DNA of 64,000 bases. Origin: Rhodanobacter sp. Its GTDB lineage: Bacteria > Pseudomonadota > Gammaproteobacteria > Xanthomonadales > Rhodanobacteraceae. Below are positions 35,117-44,023 of this stretch, in pieces. Made by a program: the position numbers and the translations under genes. The notes under the pieces are model-generated. The model ran no database searches, was not told the origin of the DNA, and worked only from the letters and a program-made list of their open reading frames with translations. How positions within the stretch are numbered: the first letter of the stretch is position 1; each line of letters starts with the position of its first letter. Where the stretch lies: NCBI GenBank assembly GCA_030148505.1, contig JASBTI010000012.1:62001-126000 (forward strand), given 5' to 3'.

Positions 35117-35153
35117 ATGCATCTTGCCGATATGTTCGATAGTCACCGCCTAT
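35117..35153 (-). promoter_or_regulatory. Candidate OxyR binding site upstream of dps
   Basis: A perfect ATAG-N7-CTAT palindrome (35139-35153) is followed after 7 bases by a weaker ATCG-N7-GCAT (35131-35117, read on the minus strand). This 15-7-15 geometry is that of tandem OxyR half-sites, and the block abuts the predicted -35 box, the position for activation. The inner consensus bases match poorly, so support is moderate. Confidence 0.4.
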
Positions 35154-35214
35154 CACACGGGCGAATCGGTGGTACGCAGATGCATGCCGGGGCAGCAGTT
35201 ATCATGCGCGGCTG

Positions 35215-38200
35215 ATGAACGACAAGAATGCCCCCCCACCTCCCTCGGTCGATGCGCAGCTGCGTGCGTTGCGGCGGGAGCTCGATGCGGTGTCCAGTCG
35301 CGACTTCGGTCGCCTGCTGGGCCGGTGGCGTGGGCTGTCGCGGCGGCCCGATGAAGGCAGGCTGGCGGCGCTGCTGGCCGACATCGAGCGGTCGGCGGCG
35401 AAGCGCGCGGCACGCAAGGCGGCGAAACCGCCGATCCGGCTGGACGAGTCGCTGCCGATCAGCGCGCGGGGCGAGGAGATCGTCAATCTGATCCAGCAGC
35501 ACCAGGTGGTGGTGATTGCCGGCGAGACCGGCTCGGGCAAGACCACGCAATTGCCGAAATTGTGTCTCGCCGCAGGCCGTGGCGAAGCAGGCATGATCGG
35601 TTGTACCCAGCCGCGTCGCTTGGCGGCGCGCTCGGTGGCCCGACGGGTGGCCGAGGAGCTGGGCAGCCCGGTGGGCGAGATCGTCGGCTTCCAGGTGCGT
35701 TTCACCGACCAGGTCTCCGAGCGCAGCCTGATCAAGTTCATGACCGACGGTATCCTGCTGGCCGAGACCCAGGGCGATCCATGGCTCAGCGCGTACGACA
35801 CGATCATCATCGACGAGGCGCACGAACGCAGCCTCAATATCGATTTTCTGCTCGGCTACTTGAAGACGCTGGCGCTGAAGCGGCCGCAGCTGAAGATCAT
35901 CGTCACCTCGGCCACGATCGATACCGCGCGCTTTGCCGAGCATTTCGACGGCGCACCGGTGGTTTCGGTGGAAGGCCGTGCGCATCCGGTGGAATTGCGC
36001 TGGCGGCCAGTGGATGCCGTAGGAGCGCACCCTGTGCGCGATGCTCTTTCTGGTAGGACGGCGAAGAGCGATCGCGCACAGGGTGCGCTCCTACCGGGCC
36101 GGCGCTCGAATCTGCAGCAGGGCAGTGCCGAGCACATTGCCGCGGTGCTGGATGAAATCAGCCACGATGATCCGCGTGGTGATGTGCTGATCTTCCTGCC
36201 CGGCGAGCGGGAGATTCGCGATGCGCACCTGCTGTTGTCACGCCGGCAATACCGCGAAACCGAGATCATGCCGTTGTATGCGCGGCTTTCGGCGGGCGAT
36301 CAGGACCGCGTGTTCAAGCCGGGCATCAGGCGCCGCGTGGTGCTGGCCACCAATGTCGCCGAAACCTCGCTCACCGTGCCGCGCATCCGCTATGTGATCG
36401 ACACCGGCACGGCGCGGGTGAAGCGCTACAGCCAGCGCAGCCAGCTTGAGCGACTGCATGTCGAGCCGATCTCGCAGGCGGCGGCGGACCAACGCAAGGG
36501 GCGTTGCGGGCGCGTCGGCCCCGGTGTCTGCTATCGCCTGTACGACGAAACCGATTTCGCCGGACGGGCCGCCTTCACCGATCCCGAGCTGCTACGTTCG
36601 TCGCTGGCCAATGTAATCCTGCGCATGCTGGCGTTGCAGTTGGGCGAGGTGGAGGCGTTTCCGTTTCTGGATGCACCCGATCCGCGCGTGGTGGCGGATG
36701 GCTATCGTCGCCTTGCCGAGATTTCAGCGATCGACGAAGCGCGCAAGCTCACCGCCATCGGACGTACCGTGGCGCGCCTGCCGATCGACGTGCAACTGGC
36801 ACGGATGCTGGTCGAGGCCGAGCAGCGACAAAGTCTGCGCGAGGTGTTGACCATCGTCAGTTTTCTCAGCGTGCAGGACCCGCGCGAGCGTCCGCCCGAT
36901 GCGCGTCAGCAGGCCGACGCGGCGCACGCGCAGTTTGCCGACCCGACCTCCGACTTTGTCGGCGTGCTGAAGCTGTGGCGCGCCTACCACGAGGCCCATG
37001 AGGAGTTGACCCAGTCGAGGCTGCGTGACTGGTGCTCACGGCATTTTCTCAGTTTCATGCGCCTGCGCGAATGGCGCGAATTGCATCGGCAGTTGCTGCT
37101 GGTGGTACATGAGCTAGGCTGGAAGCTGGAGGCCACCGACTCCGCCCGAAAACCCATGCGGGGAGAAGGGGCGGTCGTGCCCAAAAACCCACGCGCCGGC
37201 TCTGCCGCGGTTCGGAAGAACAAGAGCGGGAAGGTTTCCCGCGAGCACCCGCCCCTCACCCCAACCCTCGGCAATCGCTCCCTGCATTGCTCTACCTCCC
37301 GCATCCATGCGGTCGTCTCCCCGCAGGGGAGAGGGGGCGAACGCGAAGAGCGTGGTGTGGATCAACAGGGAGCGATGGACCGCCTTTTCGAGGCGGTCCA
37401 TCGCTCCCTGTTGGCCGGTCTGCCGACCCAGGTAGGGCGCAAGGACGATAAGGGTGTCTACCAGAGCACGCGCGAGCGAAAATTTCAGGTGTTTCCGGGC
37501 TCGGCGTTGTCGAAGCTGCCGCCGAAGTGGGTCTTCTCGGCGCAGATTCTCGATATCGGCGGGCGCGTGTGGGGGATGATGAACGCGCGGGTGGAGCCGC
37601 TGTGGATCGAGCAGCAGGCGGCGCATCTGTTGCGCGCAAGTTGCCGCGATGCGCATTGGTCGAGCAAACGCGGTGCGGTGGTGGCCTACGAGCAGGTTAG
37701 TCTGTTCGGGCTGGTGCTGGTGGAGAAACGCGCGGTGACGTTCCAGGTGCAGGACCCACCGCTGGCTCACGCGATTTTCCTGCGCGAAGCGCTGATCCGT
37801 GGCGACATCGATACCCGTGCCGATTTCGTGCGCGCCAACCAGCGCGTGCTGGAGGAGGCACGTGGCATCGAGGCGAAACAGCGGCGCGAAGGCCTGATTC
37901 GCCATGAGGACGAGTTGGTGGATTTCCTCGCCGGCAAGTTGCCGGAGGAGATCGCCGGTACCCGTGCGCTGGATGCCTGGTATCGCAAGGCACGTCCCGC
38001 CGAGCGGGCGGCGCTGCACTGGTCGCTGGATGACGTGATGGGAGGCGGCGTGGGCCTGGACGCCAAGGCTTTTCCGGCCATGTTGGAACTCGGTGGTCAG
38101 CGCTATCGGCTGGAATACCGTTTCCTGCCGGGAGACGAGGCCGATGGCGTGACCGTGCATCTTCCGCTGGCGATGTTGAACGCCTTGCCCCCAGCGCGGT

Positions 38201-39417
38201 GTGAATGGCTGGTGCCCGGTCTGCTGGGGGAGAAGGTCGCCGAGCTGATCCGGGGTCTGCCCAAGTCGTTGCGCCGGAATTTCGTGCCGGCACCGGACTT
38301 TGCGCATGCCTTCGTCGAAGCCGAAGCGCCACGTGACGAGCCTCTTGCGAAAGCTCTGGCGGAGTTTCTCAAGCGTGCAACGGGCGTGGATATCGGTCTC
38401 GCTGAATTCGCCGCAGTCGAACTGCCTGCGCATTTCCGGATGCGCTATCGCCTGCACGAAGGCGACGATGCGCAAGGCAAGACCCTGGCCAGTGGCCGCG
38501 ACTTGCCGGCGTTGCGGGCACAGTGGGAGGGCAAGGCGCGGGAAGCCTTCTCGCGCAAGACCGATGTGGAGCTGAACCGTGAGAATGTCACCGGTTGGGA
38601 TTTCGAGGAAATTCCGTCGCAGGTGGGCGCCGACGGCGGCATGGTGGCGTTTCCGGCACTGGTTGATCTGGGCGAGACGGTGGCCCTGCGGGTGTTCGAG
38701 CGCCATGACGAAGCGCTCGATGCGCATCGCCAGGGGGTGTTGCGATTGTTGCGCAATGCCCTCGCCAGTGATGCCAAGCAGGCACGTCGTCGATTGCCGG
38801 TCAGCAATCCGCTGGCGCTGAAATATGCGCCGCTCGGTGGCGTAGAGGGCTTGCGCGACGACTTGCTCGAAGGCGGTTTCGGCGATCTGCTCGAACGGCA
38901 TGAGCTGGACGTGCGCACGGCTGGAACCTTCGAGGCACTGCGTGCGCAATGTGCGCGCGAACTGTTTGCCGCTGGCATCGAGCGCCTGAAATTGGCCGAG
39001 CCGATCATCGACGCGCAGGCGGAGTTGAAACCCTGGTTGCAACCGCCGCTGCTGGGTTTTGCCAAGGCCAGCTACGACGATCTGCACGAGCAGCTGGAGG
39101 CCTTGCTGGTGCCGGGATTCCTGCGCGACCTGCCGGCGTCGCGGCTGGCACACTACCCCCGCTACCTGAAAGCGATGCGGCTGCGCGCCGAGCGCCTGCG
39201 CCAGGATCCGTCCAAGGATCAGCAACGCATGCTGCAGGTGCTGCCGTACTGGCGGGCGTATCTGCAGCGCCGCGCCGCGGGCGCCGACGCGGAAGCGCTC
39301 GCCGAGCTGCGCTGGCTGATCGAGGAGTGGCGCGTCTCGCTGTTCGCGCAGGAGCTGAAGACCGCCGAGCCGGTGTCGGCTAAGCGGCTGGCACGGGCGC
39401 GGTCGGCGCTGTCATGA
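35215..39417 (+). CDS. hrpA: ATP-dependent RNA helicase HrpA, with two in-frame repeat insertions
   Basis: 1400 residues against about 1300 in E. coli. Walker A GETGSGKTTQ and DEAHERS mark the DEAH helicase core; SATIDTARF, RRVVLATNVAETSLT and DQRKGRCGRVGPG follow, then winged-helix/OB and the large DUF3418 C-terminal region. HrpA unwinds RNA and helps rescue stalled ribosomes. Residues about 269-294 come from a family B repeat (36019-36094), between VELRWRPV and the conserved HIAAVLDEI region. Residues about 641-726 come from a second insert with a family A repeat (37252-37336), between ELGWKLE and EAVHRSLLAGL. The frame stays open throughout, so the gene is not called broken. ATG 35215 is the first start. 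Confidence 0.93.
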   Translation: MNDKNAPPPPSVDAQLRALRRELDAVSSRDFGRLLGRWRGLSRRPDEGRLAALLADIERSAAKRAARKAAKPPIRLDESLPISARGEEIVNLIQQHQVVVIAGETGSGKTTQLPKLCLAAGRGEAGMIGCTQPRRLAARSVARRVAEELGSPVGEIVGFQVRFTDQVSERSLIKFMTDGILLAETQGDPWLSAYDTIIIDEAHERSLNIDFLLGYLKTLALKRPQLKIIVTSATIDTARFAEHFDGAPVVSVEGRAHPVELRWRPVDAVGAHPVRDALSGRTAKSDRAQGALLPGRRSNLQQGSAEHIAAVLDEISHDDPRGDVLIFLPGEREIRDAHLLLSRRQYRETEIMPLYARLSAGDQDRVFKPGIRRRVVLATNVAETSLTVPRIRYVIDTGTARVKRYSQRSQLERLHVEPISQAAADQRKGRCGRVGPGVCYRLYDETDFAGRAAFTDPELLRSSLANVILRMLALQLGEVEAFPFLDAPDPRVVADGYRRLAEISAIDEARKLTAIGRTVARLPIDVQLARMLVEAEQRQSLREVLTIVSFLSVQDPRERPPDARQQADAAHAQFADPTSDFVGVLKLWRAYHEAHEELTQSRLRDWCSRHFLSFMRLREWRELHRQLLLVVHELGWKLEATDSARKPMRGEGAVVPKNPRAGSAAVRKNKSGKVSREHPPLTPTLGNRSLHCSTSRIHAVVSPQGRGGEREERGVDQQGAMDRLFEAVHRSLLAGLPTQVGRKDDKGVYQSTRERKFQVFPGSALSKLPPKWVFSAQILDIGGRVWGMMNARVEPLWIEQQAAHLLRASCRDAHWSSKRGAVVAYEQVSLFGLVLVEKRAVTFQVQDPPLAHAIFLREALIRGDIDTRADFVRANQRVLEEARGIEAKQRREGLIRHEDELVDFLAGKLPEEIAGTRALDAWYRKARPAERAALHWSLDDVMGGGVGLDAKAFPAMLELGGQRYRLEYRFLPGDEADGVTVHLPLAMLNALPPARCEWLVPGLLGEKVAELIRGLPKSLRRNFVPAPDFAHAFVEAEAPRDEPLAKALAEFLKRATGVDIGLAEFAAVELPAHFRMRYRLHEGDDAQGKTLASGRDLPALRAQWEGKAREAFSRKTDVELNRENVTGWDFEEIPSQVGADGGMVAFPALVDLGETVALRVFERHDEALDAHRQGVLRLLRNALASDAKQARRRLPVSNPLALKYAPLGGVEGLRDDLLEGGFGDLLERHELDVRTAGTFEALRAQCARELFAAGIERLKLAEPIIDAQAELKPWLQPPLLGFAKASYDDLHEQLEALLVPGFLRDLPASRLAHYPRYLKAMRLRAERLRQDPSKDQQRMLQVLPYWRAYLQRRAAGADAEALAELRWLIEEWRVSLFAQELKTAEPVSAKRLARARSALS
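36019..36094. repeat. Family B palindromic repeat inside hrpA
   Basis: A 76-bp element with arms GTAGGAGCGCACCCTGTGCG and its near-complement ending GGGTGCGCTCCTAC. It closely resembles the copy at 5784-5858. It is read in frame within the first helicase half of HrpA (as AHPVRDALSGRTAKSDRAQG). Confidence 0.92.
37252..37336 (-). repeat. Family A long repeat inside hrpA (reverse orientation)
   Basis: The reverse complement matches the long form at 3706-3786 and 4680-4764: CTCTCCCC-TGC-GGGGAGA, the 48-bp block with GCATGGATGC, then GGGTTGGGGTGAGGGG. It is part of a larger insert of about 255 bases (37136-37390) not expected from HrpA family conservation. Confidence 0.9.
37363..37413. repeat. 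Perfect 23-bp inverted repeat in hrpA
   Basis: Arms 37363-37385 and 37391-37413 are exact reverse complements around a TTTCG loop. The right arm encodes native HrpA residues (EAVHRSLL); the left arm is its inverted duplicate at the edge of the inserted DNA. The mRNA would form a very stable hairpin within the coding region. Confidence 0.93.
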
Positions 39418-39433
39418 GCGGTCCACGTCCTGG

Positions 39434-39925
39434 TCAGCGGATGCGCTTGACGTGCACGTTGTCGTTGCAGCCGTGCACATACATCAGCCAGTTGCCGAAC
39501 AGGCTCGGTTTGACCTTGACCACCGGGTTGTCGGCGTTCATGCACATCGGTTGATCCGTCCCGACCTGTTGCCACTCCTGGCCGTTGGCCAAGGTAAACC
39601 GGTCGGTGCCGTGCCAGCCGCTGAAATGACCGACGATGCGACTCTCGAACGCCTGGCGTTTCTTGTCGCTGGCATAAAATACCGGCTTGCCGCTGCTGTC
39701 GACCACGCGCGTGGTGACCTTGCCATAGGGGTGCTGCTGCAGCCAGCGGTCGAGATGCGCCAGTTCCCGGGGTGAAAGCTTGTCCAGACCGGCTTCCTTG
39801 AAGTCGGTGCGGCTCATGCGTTGCTGCAGCCCTGCCGTTTGTGGGGTATCGGCATGCAGTGCGGTGAAGCACAGTGGCATTGTCAGCAACAGCGGCAGGA
39901 TCAGATGACGGGAGCGCATCGGCAT
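39434..39925 (-). CDS. Small exported protein of unknown function
   Basis: 163 residues. The start at 39925 has AGAAGG upstream and begins a signal peptide (MPMRSRHLILPLLLTMPLC to LHA). The mature part has a predicted helix (SPRELAHLDRWLQQHPYG) and a beta-rich half containing two cysteines (PMCMNADN and VHGCNDNV) that may pair in the periplasm. No known family was recognised with confidence. It converges on hrpA, 16 bases away. Confidence 0.7.
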   Translation of the reverse strand: MPMRSRHLILPLLLTMPLCFTALHADTPQTAGLQQRMSRTDFKEAGLDKLSPRELAHLDRWLQQHPYGKVTTRVVDSSGKPVFYASDKKRQAFESRIVGHFSGWHGTDRFTLANGQEWQQVGTDQPMCMNADNPVVKVKPSLFGNWLMYVHGCNDNVHVKRIR

Positions 39926-40078
39926 GGGCAACCTTCTTGAATGCAGCAGTGGGCGTACAAGGATTTTGCGCGTCAATCGACCTCCACGCCAAGTCCCGGT
40001 AGGGCCACACTATGGCCTTCGCCGCGGCGACCACACAGGCTGCGGCTAAGATGGTGATCTGTTCAGGACCTTCGGATC

Positions 40079-42208
40079 ATGGTTGACGCCGCCAAATCCA
40101 CCCGATTGAGCCAGTGGCGTGAGCGTGCTGCTGACGTACCTCCCTTGCTGGATGAGGCGTTACAGGCGTGTGCGCCGCTGTCCATCCCCGAAGCCGAATG
40201 CTGCGATGTCCTGGATCTGCTGGCGATGCTCGGCTGCGATGCCCAGACCCAGGCAGCGGCCTTGTGGTTTGAACTGGCGCATGCCGATCCCGCATTGTGG
40301 GCGGCCAGAAGCGCAAGCCTGCCGCCCCAGGTGCAACGCCTGGTTGCGGGTCAACAGGCTGCCGAGCAGGTGTGGGCCTTACATGCGCGGCATGCGCCGC
40401 CGGAGGGTGCGGCCGAGGGACTGCGGCGGCTGTTGCTGGCAATCGTCCGCGACTTGCGGGTGGTGTTTGTCCTGCTGACCCGGCAGCTGGCGCGAATGCG
40501 CGCCGCCGTCACGTGGCCGGCGCCGCAGGGCGCCGAGTTAGCGCGTCTGACGCGCGATATCCACGCACCGCTGGCGAATCGCCTGGGCATCTGGCAGCTC
40601 AAATGGGAACTGGAAGATCTGGCTTTCCGCTACCTGCAGCCGGAAACCTACCAGCGTATTGCAAAACTGCTCGACGAACGGCGCGCGGATCGTGAGGCAT
40701 TCATCCGCGATTCGCTGGCGGAACTGAGCCAGCTTCTGCAGGCCGAGGGTGTCCGCGCCGACTTGGCCGGGCGTCCCAAACATATCTATTCGATCTGGAA
40801 GAAAATGCAGCGCAAAGCGCTGGAATTTTCCGACCTGTACGACATCCGTGCCGTGCGCGTGCTGGTCGACAACGTGACCGATTGCTATGCGGCACTGGGT
40901 GTAGTGCATGCGCGCTGGCCGCATCTGCCGGGCGAATTCGACGACTACATCGCCCGTCCCAAGCCGAACGGCTATCGCTCGCTGCACACCGCGGTACTGG
41001 GGCCTGCCGGCAAGACCCTCGAAGTGCAGATTCGCACCCGCGAGATGCATCGCGACAACGAGCTCGGCGTGGCGGCGCACTGGCGCTACAAGGAGGGCGG
41101 CAGCGGCGACGCCGAGTTCGAGGCGAAAATCGCCTGGATGCGCAAGCTGCTGGAGCCGCGCGACGACGATAGCGCGCTGGCCGCCGATCTGCAGACCGAG
41201 CTGCTGGAGGATCGGGTCTACCTGCTGACACCCAAGGGTGAGGTGTTCGATCTGGCACGGGGGGCCACCGTGCTGGATTTCGCCTACCTGGTGCACACCG
41301 AGGTCGGCCATCGTTGTCGCGGTGCCAAGGTCAATGGCCGCATCGTGCCGCTGACCTTCCAGCCGCGCAGTGGCGATCGGGTCGAAATTCTCACCAGCAA
41401 GTTGGGCGAACCCAGTCGCGACTGGCTTTCGCCACACCACGGTTACCTGCACACGGCGCGGGCGAAAGACAAGGTGCGAGCATGGTTTCGCCGGATCGCG
41501 CACGATGCCAATCTCGCTGCCGGCCGTAGCATGCTGGAGCGTGAATTGAGGCGGCTCGCGCTGCCGGCGGCGGATCTGGCAAAACTGCCCGCGCACTTCA
41601 ATTTGCAGACCCACGACGAGTTGTTGGTGGCGCTGGCACTCGGTGAGGTGAGTGCGGGACAGATTGCCCGGGTGCTGCAGGAGGCTGTGCACCCGCCGAC
41701 GGCCAGGCCCTCGCCACCGCCTGCAGTCGGCCCGCGCTCCACGACCGTGGATCACGGCGCGCTGAGCATCGAGGGGATCGGCAACCTGTTGACCACCCTG
41801 GCGCGCTGCTGCCAGCCGTTGCCCGGTGATCCGGTGAGGGGATTTGTGACTCGCGGCCGCGGGGTCTCGGTGCATCGCGCCGATTGCGCCAGTCTGGCGC
41901 GGCTGGCACGCCGCGATCCGGAGCGGGTAATCGAGGTGAGCTGGGGATCCGCCCCCGCACAGACCTACGAGGTGGAGATCGAGTTGCGCAGTTATGACCG
42001 CAAGGGGCTGCAGAAGGACGTGACCGCCGTCATCAGCAATGCGGCGACCCCTATCCTGGCATCGACCAGCCGGATGTTCGCGGCCACCGGTGAGGTGGAA
42101 ATGCGCTTCACCCTGCGGGTGCACGATTTCGAGCAATTGTCGGGTCTGCTGGACAAATTGCAGGTGCTGCCCAACGTTACCCAGGTACGTCGCATTGGCG
42201 CGGGTTAA
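40079..42208 (+). CDS. relA: GTP pyrophosphokinase RelA ((p)ppGpp synthetase)
   Basis: 709 residues with the RelA/SpoT order: a degenerate N-terminal hydrolase-like domain lacking the catalytic HD pair, a synthetase domain (RPKHIYSIWKKMQRK, DIRAVRVLV, EFDDYIARPKPNGYRSLHT), a TGS domain (VYLLTPKGEVFDL) and a C-terminal ACT domain. The acidic ExDD in EFDDYIA and the lost HD mark a synthetase-only RelA rather than bifunctional SpoT. It responds to amino-acid starvation on ribosomes. GGATC precedes ATG 40079. Confidence 0.95.
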   Translation: MVDAAKSTRLSQWRERAADVPPLLDEALQACAPLSIPEAECCDVLDLLAMLGCDAQTQAAALWFELAHADPALWAARSASLPPQVQRLVAGQQAAEQVWALHARHAPPEGAAEGLRRLLLAIVRDLRVVFVLLTRQLARMRAAVTWPAPQGAELARLTRDIHAPLANRLGIWQLKWELEDLAFRYLQPETYQRIAKLLDERRADREAFIRDSLAELSQLLQAEGVRADLAGRPKHIYSIWKKMQRKALEFSDLYDIRAVRVLVDNVTDCYAALGVVHARWPHLPGEFDDYIARPKPNGYRSLHTAVLGPAGKTLEVQIRTREMHRDNELGVAAHWRYKEGGSGDAEFEAKIAWMRKLLEPRDDDSALAADLQTELLEDRVYLLTPKGEVFDLARGATVLDFAYLVHTEVGHRCRGAKVNGRIVPLTFQPRSGDRVEILTSKLGEPSRDWLSPHHGYLHTARAKDKVRAWFRRIAHDANLAAGRSMLERELRRLALPAADLAKLPAHFNLQTHDELLVALALGEVSAGQIARVLQEAVHPPTARPSPPPAVGPRSTTVDHGALSIEGIGNLLTTLARCCQPLPGDPVRGFVTRGRGVSVHRADCASLARLARRDPERVIEVSWGSAPAQTYEVEIELRSYDRKGLQKDVTAVISNAATPILASTSRMFAATGEVEMRFTLRVHDFEQLSGLLDKLQVLPNVTQVRRIGAG

Positions 42209-42306
42209 AGCTAGGGTTCTTCCTGAACGGGGCGATGGGCGAGCTGAAGCGGGTGCGCCGGCCGATGCTAAGCTTGATTGGCTATCGCCCTGGCAGCTAC
42301 GGAATC

Positions 42307-44016
42307 ATGAGCGGACATCGAGATCAGACCCACGGCGGCCCACGCCACCGTACCGAGCCGACACTCGGCGATATCGGCCCTCTGGATGCGCCAACGCCAG
42401 CAACTCCTGGCGATCTGCCATCGATGGCCACCGAGTCACGGCTACGCCACCCCGAGCGCGTTGCCGGCAAGTCAGCGGCTGGCCGTCGAGGTTGGTGGAT
42501 TCCGTTGCTGATGTTGTTGGTGATCGGGCTGGCGACGACCGCGTGGATCAATCAGGGGTCGCTGCGTGCGTTGCTCCCGCGCACGGAATTCAACAGTGTC
42601 CTGGTTCGCGCGCAGGCTGCCTTGCAGGCAGGTCACCTGGATGGCCAGGATGGCACCAGCGCGCGTGAATTGTTTCAGGCGGCGGTCGCCCTGGAACCGG
42701 ATAACGACCGCGCCCGCAATGGCCTGCAGCAGGTGGGTCAGGCCGAACTGGCGCAGGCCGATGCCGCTCTGCAGTCCGGGCACATCGATCAGGCGGCACA
42801 GCAGGCAGCGGTCGCCCGCGAGCTGCTTGGCGGTGGCAGCGATATCGATCGACTCGATCGGGCGATCGACAAGGCGCGTGTCTCCAAGGCAAAAACCAGC
42901 GATCTGATCGAGCAGGCACAGCAGGCGTTCGCTGCCGGCAACCTGACCGGCGACCAGGGTGCTGGCGGTTTGTATCAACAAGTGTTGCGGGCCGATCCCG
43001 ACAACGCCGTGGCGGCTCACGGCCTGGACCAGGTCGGTGACGCGCTGGCGGCCCAGGCGCGCAAGGCCTTCGATGCCCAGGACACGACGACGGCGAATAC
43101 GCGGATTGAGCAGCTGGCCGCGCTGCAACCCAATAACGGCGCGCTGCCCTCACTGCGTGCCATGCAGGCACAAATTCGCCAGCAAAAGAGTGCCGCGCTG
43201 GATGCCGCATTAACGCAGGGCACTCAGGCCTTGCGCGACGGTCGTATCAGCGGCGTCGGCGATGACACGGCGCTGGCCTATTTCAAGGCTGCGTTGGCGC
43301 TGGACCCTGACAATCCACAGGCCAAGGCGGGTCTGGGCAAGGTAGCTCAGGCACTTACCGTGCAGGCGAATGCCGCGATCGATGCAGGCGACCGCGCACA
43401 AGCCAGACAACTGCTGCAGCAGGCCGCTGCGCTGGCGCCGAAATCGGCTGATCTAGCGGCCGCCCAGGCGCGTCTGGGCAGTACGGTCCCGACAGCGTCA
43501 TCGCCGGTCGCTGCACCGGCAGGGTCTGCCTCATCCGGTGGCGCCACCGGCCTTGTCACGCCGATATTGTCGGCGCAGCAGCAAGCTGCGGTGGCGCACC
43601 TGATCGAACGTGCGCGGGAGGCTACGCAGCAAGGTCAGATCATGTTGCCTCCGGGTGCCAGCGCCTACGATCTGTATCGCAATGCCTTGTCGATCGATGG
43701 CAACAACGTGGCTGCACGGAAGGGATTACGGGGGTTGCCCGGCCAGGTCGAGAAGCAGTTCAGGCGCGCGCTGTCCCGCGGCCAGCTGGGTCAGGCTGGC
43801 GAGATGCTGGACAATCTGGCCGAACTGTCACCCGGTGACCCGTCACTGGCTGACCTCAGCAACCAGTTGGCCACGGCTTGGCTGGACCAGGCCGAGCAAC
43901 AGTTGGCCAGCGGCGACCGCAATGGCGCAAGGCAATCGCTGGAACAGGCGCGCAAACTGGCACCCAATCACCCGCGCGTACAGGATTTGACTGCACGACT
44001 GCAGGCGGGCGCCTGA
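42307..44016 (+). CDS. Membrane-anchored TPR-repeat protein
   Basis: 569 residues from ATG 42307. A polar cytoplasmic N-terminus of 60 residues, one membrane span (about 63-80, WWIPLLMLLVIGLATTAW), and then a long periplasmic series of tetratricopeptide-like units with recurring blocks such as FQAAVALEPDNDRARNGLQQV, YQQVLRADPDNAVAAHGLDQV and FKAALALDPDNPQAKAGLGKV (each about 20 residues). It probably acts as a scaffold; its partner is unknown. The epimerase-like gene starts 7 bases after its stop. Confidence 0.8.
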   Translation: MSGHRDQTHGGPRHRTEPTLGDIGPLDAPTPATPGDLPSMATESRLRHPERVAGKSAAGRRGWWIPLLMLLVIGLATTAWINQGSLRALLPRTEFNSVLVRAQAALQAGHLDGQDGTSARELFQAAVALEPDNDRARNGLQQVGQAELAQADAALQSGHIDQAAQQAAVARELLGGGSDIDRLDRAIDKARVSKAKTSDLIEQAQQAFAAGNLTGDQGAGGLYQQVLRADPDNAVAAHGLDQVGDALAAQARKAFDAQDTTTANTRIEQLAALQPNNGALPSLRAMQAQIRQQKSAALDAALTQGTQALRDGRISGVGDDTALAYFKAALALDPDNPQAKAGLGKVAQALTVQANAAIDAGDRAQARQLLQQAAALAPKSADLAAAQARLGSTVPTASSPVAAPAGSASSGGATGLVTPILSAQQQAAVAHLIERAREATQQGQIMLPPGASAYDLYRNALSIDGNNVAARKGLRGLPGQVEKQFRRALSRGQLGQAGEMLDNLAELSPGDPSLADLSNQLATAWLDQAEQQLASGDRNGARQSLEQARKLAPNHPRVQDLTARLQAGA

Positions 44017-44023
44017 GCTCGAC

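Noticed and set aside
37114-39225. 703-codon open frame on the minus strand
   Set aside because: Antisense to hrpA, with low-complexity Arg/Gln/His-rich translation and no family features.
35215-39417. hrpA as a pseudogene because of the inserted repeats
   Set aside because: The frame is open from start to stop and all helicase motifs remain; only extra length is seen.
40538-42136. 532-codon open frame on the minus strand
   Set aside because: Antisense to relA; translation lacks any domain pattern.
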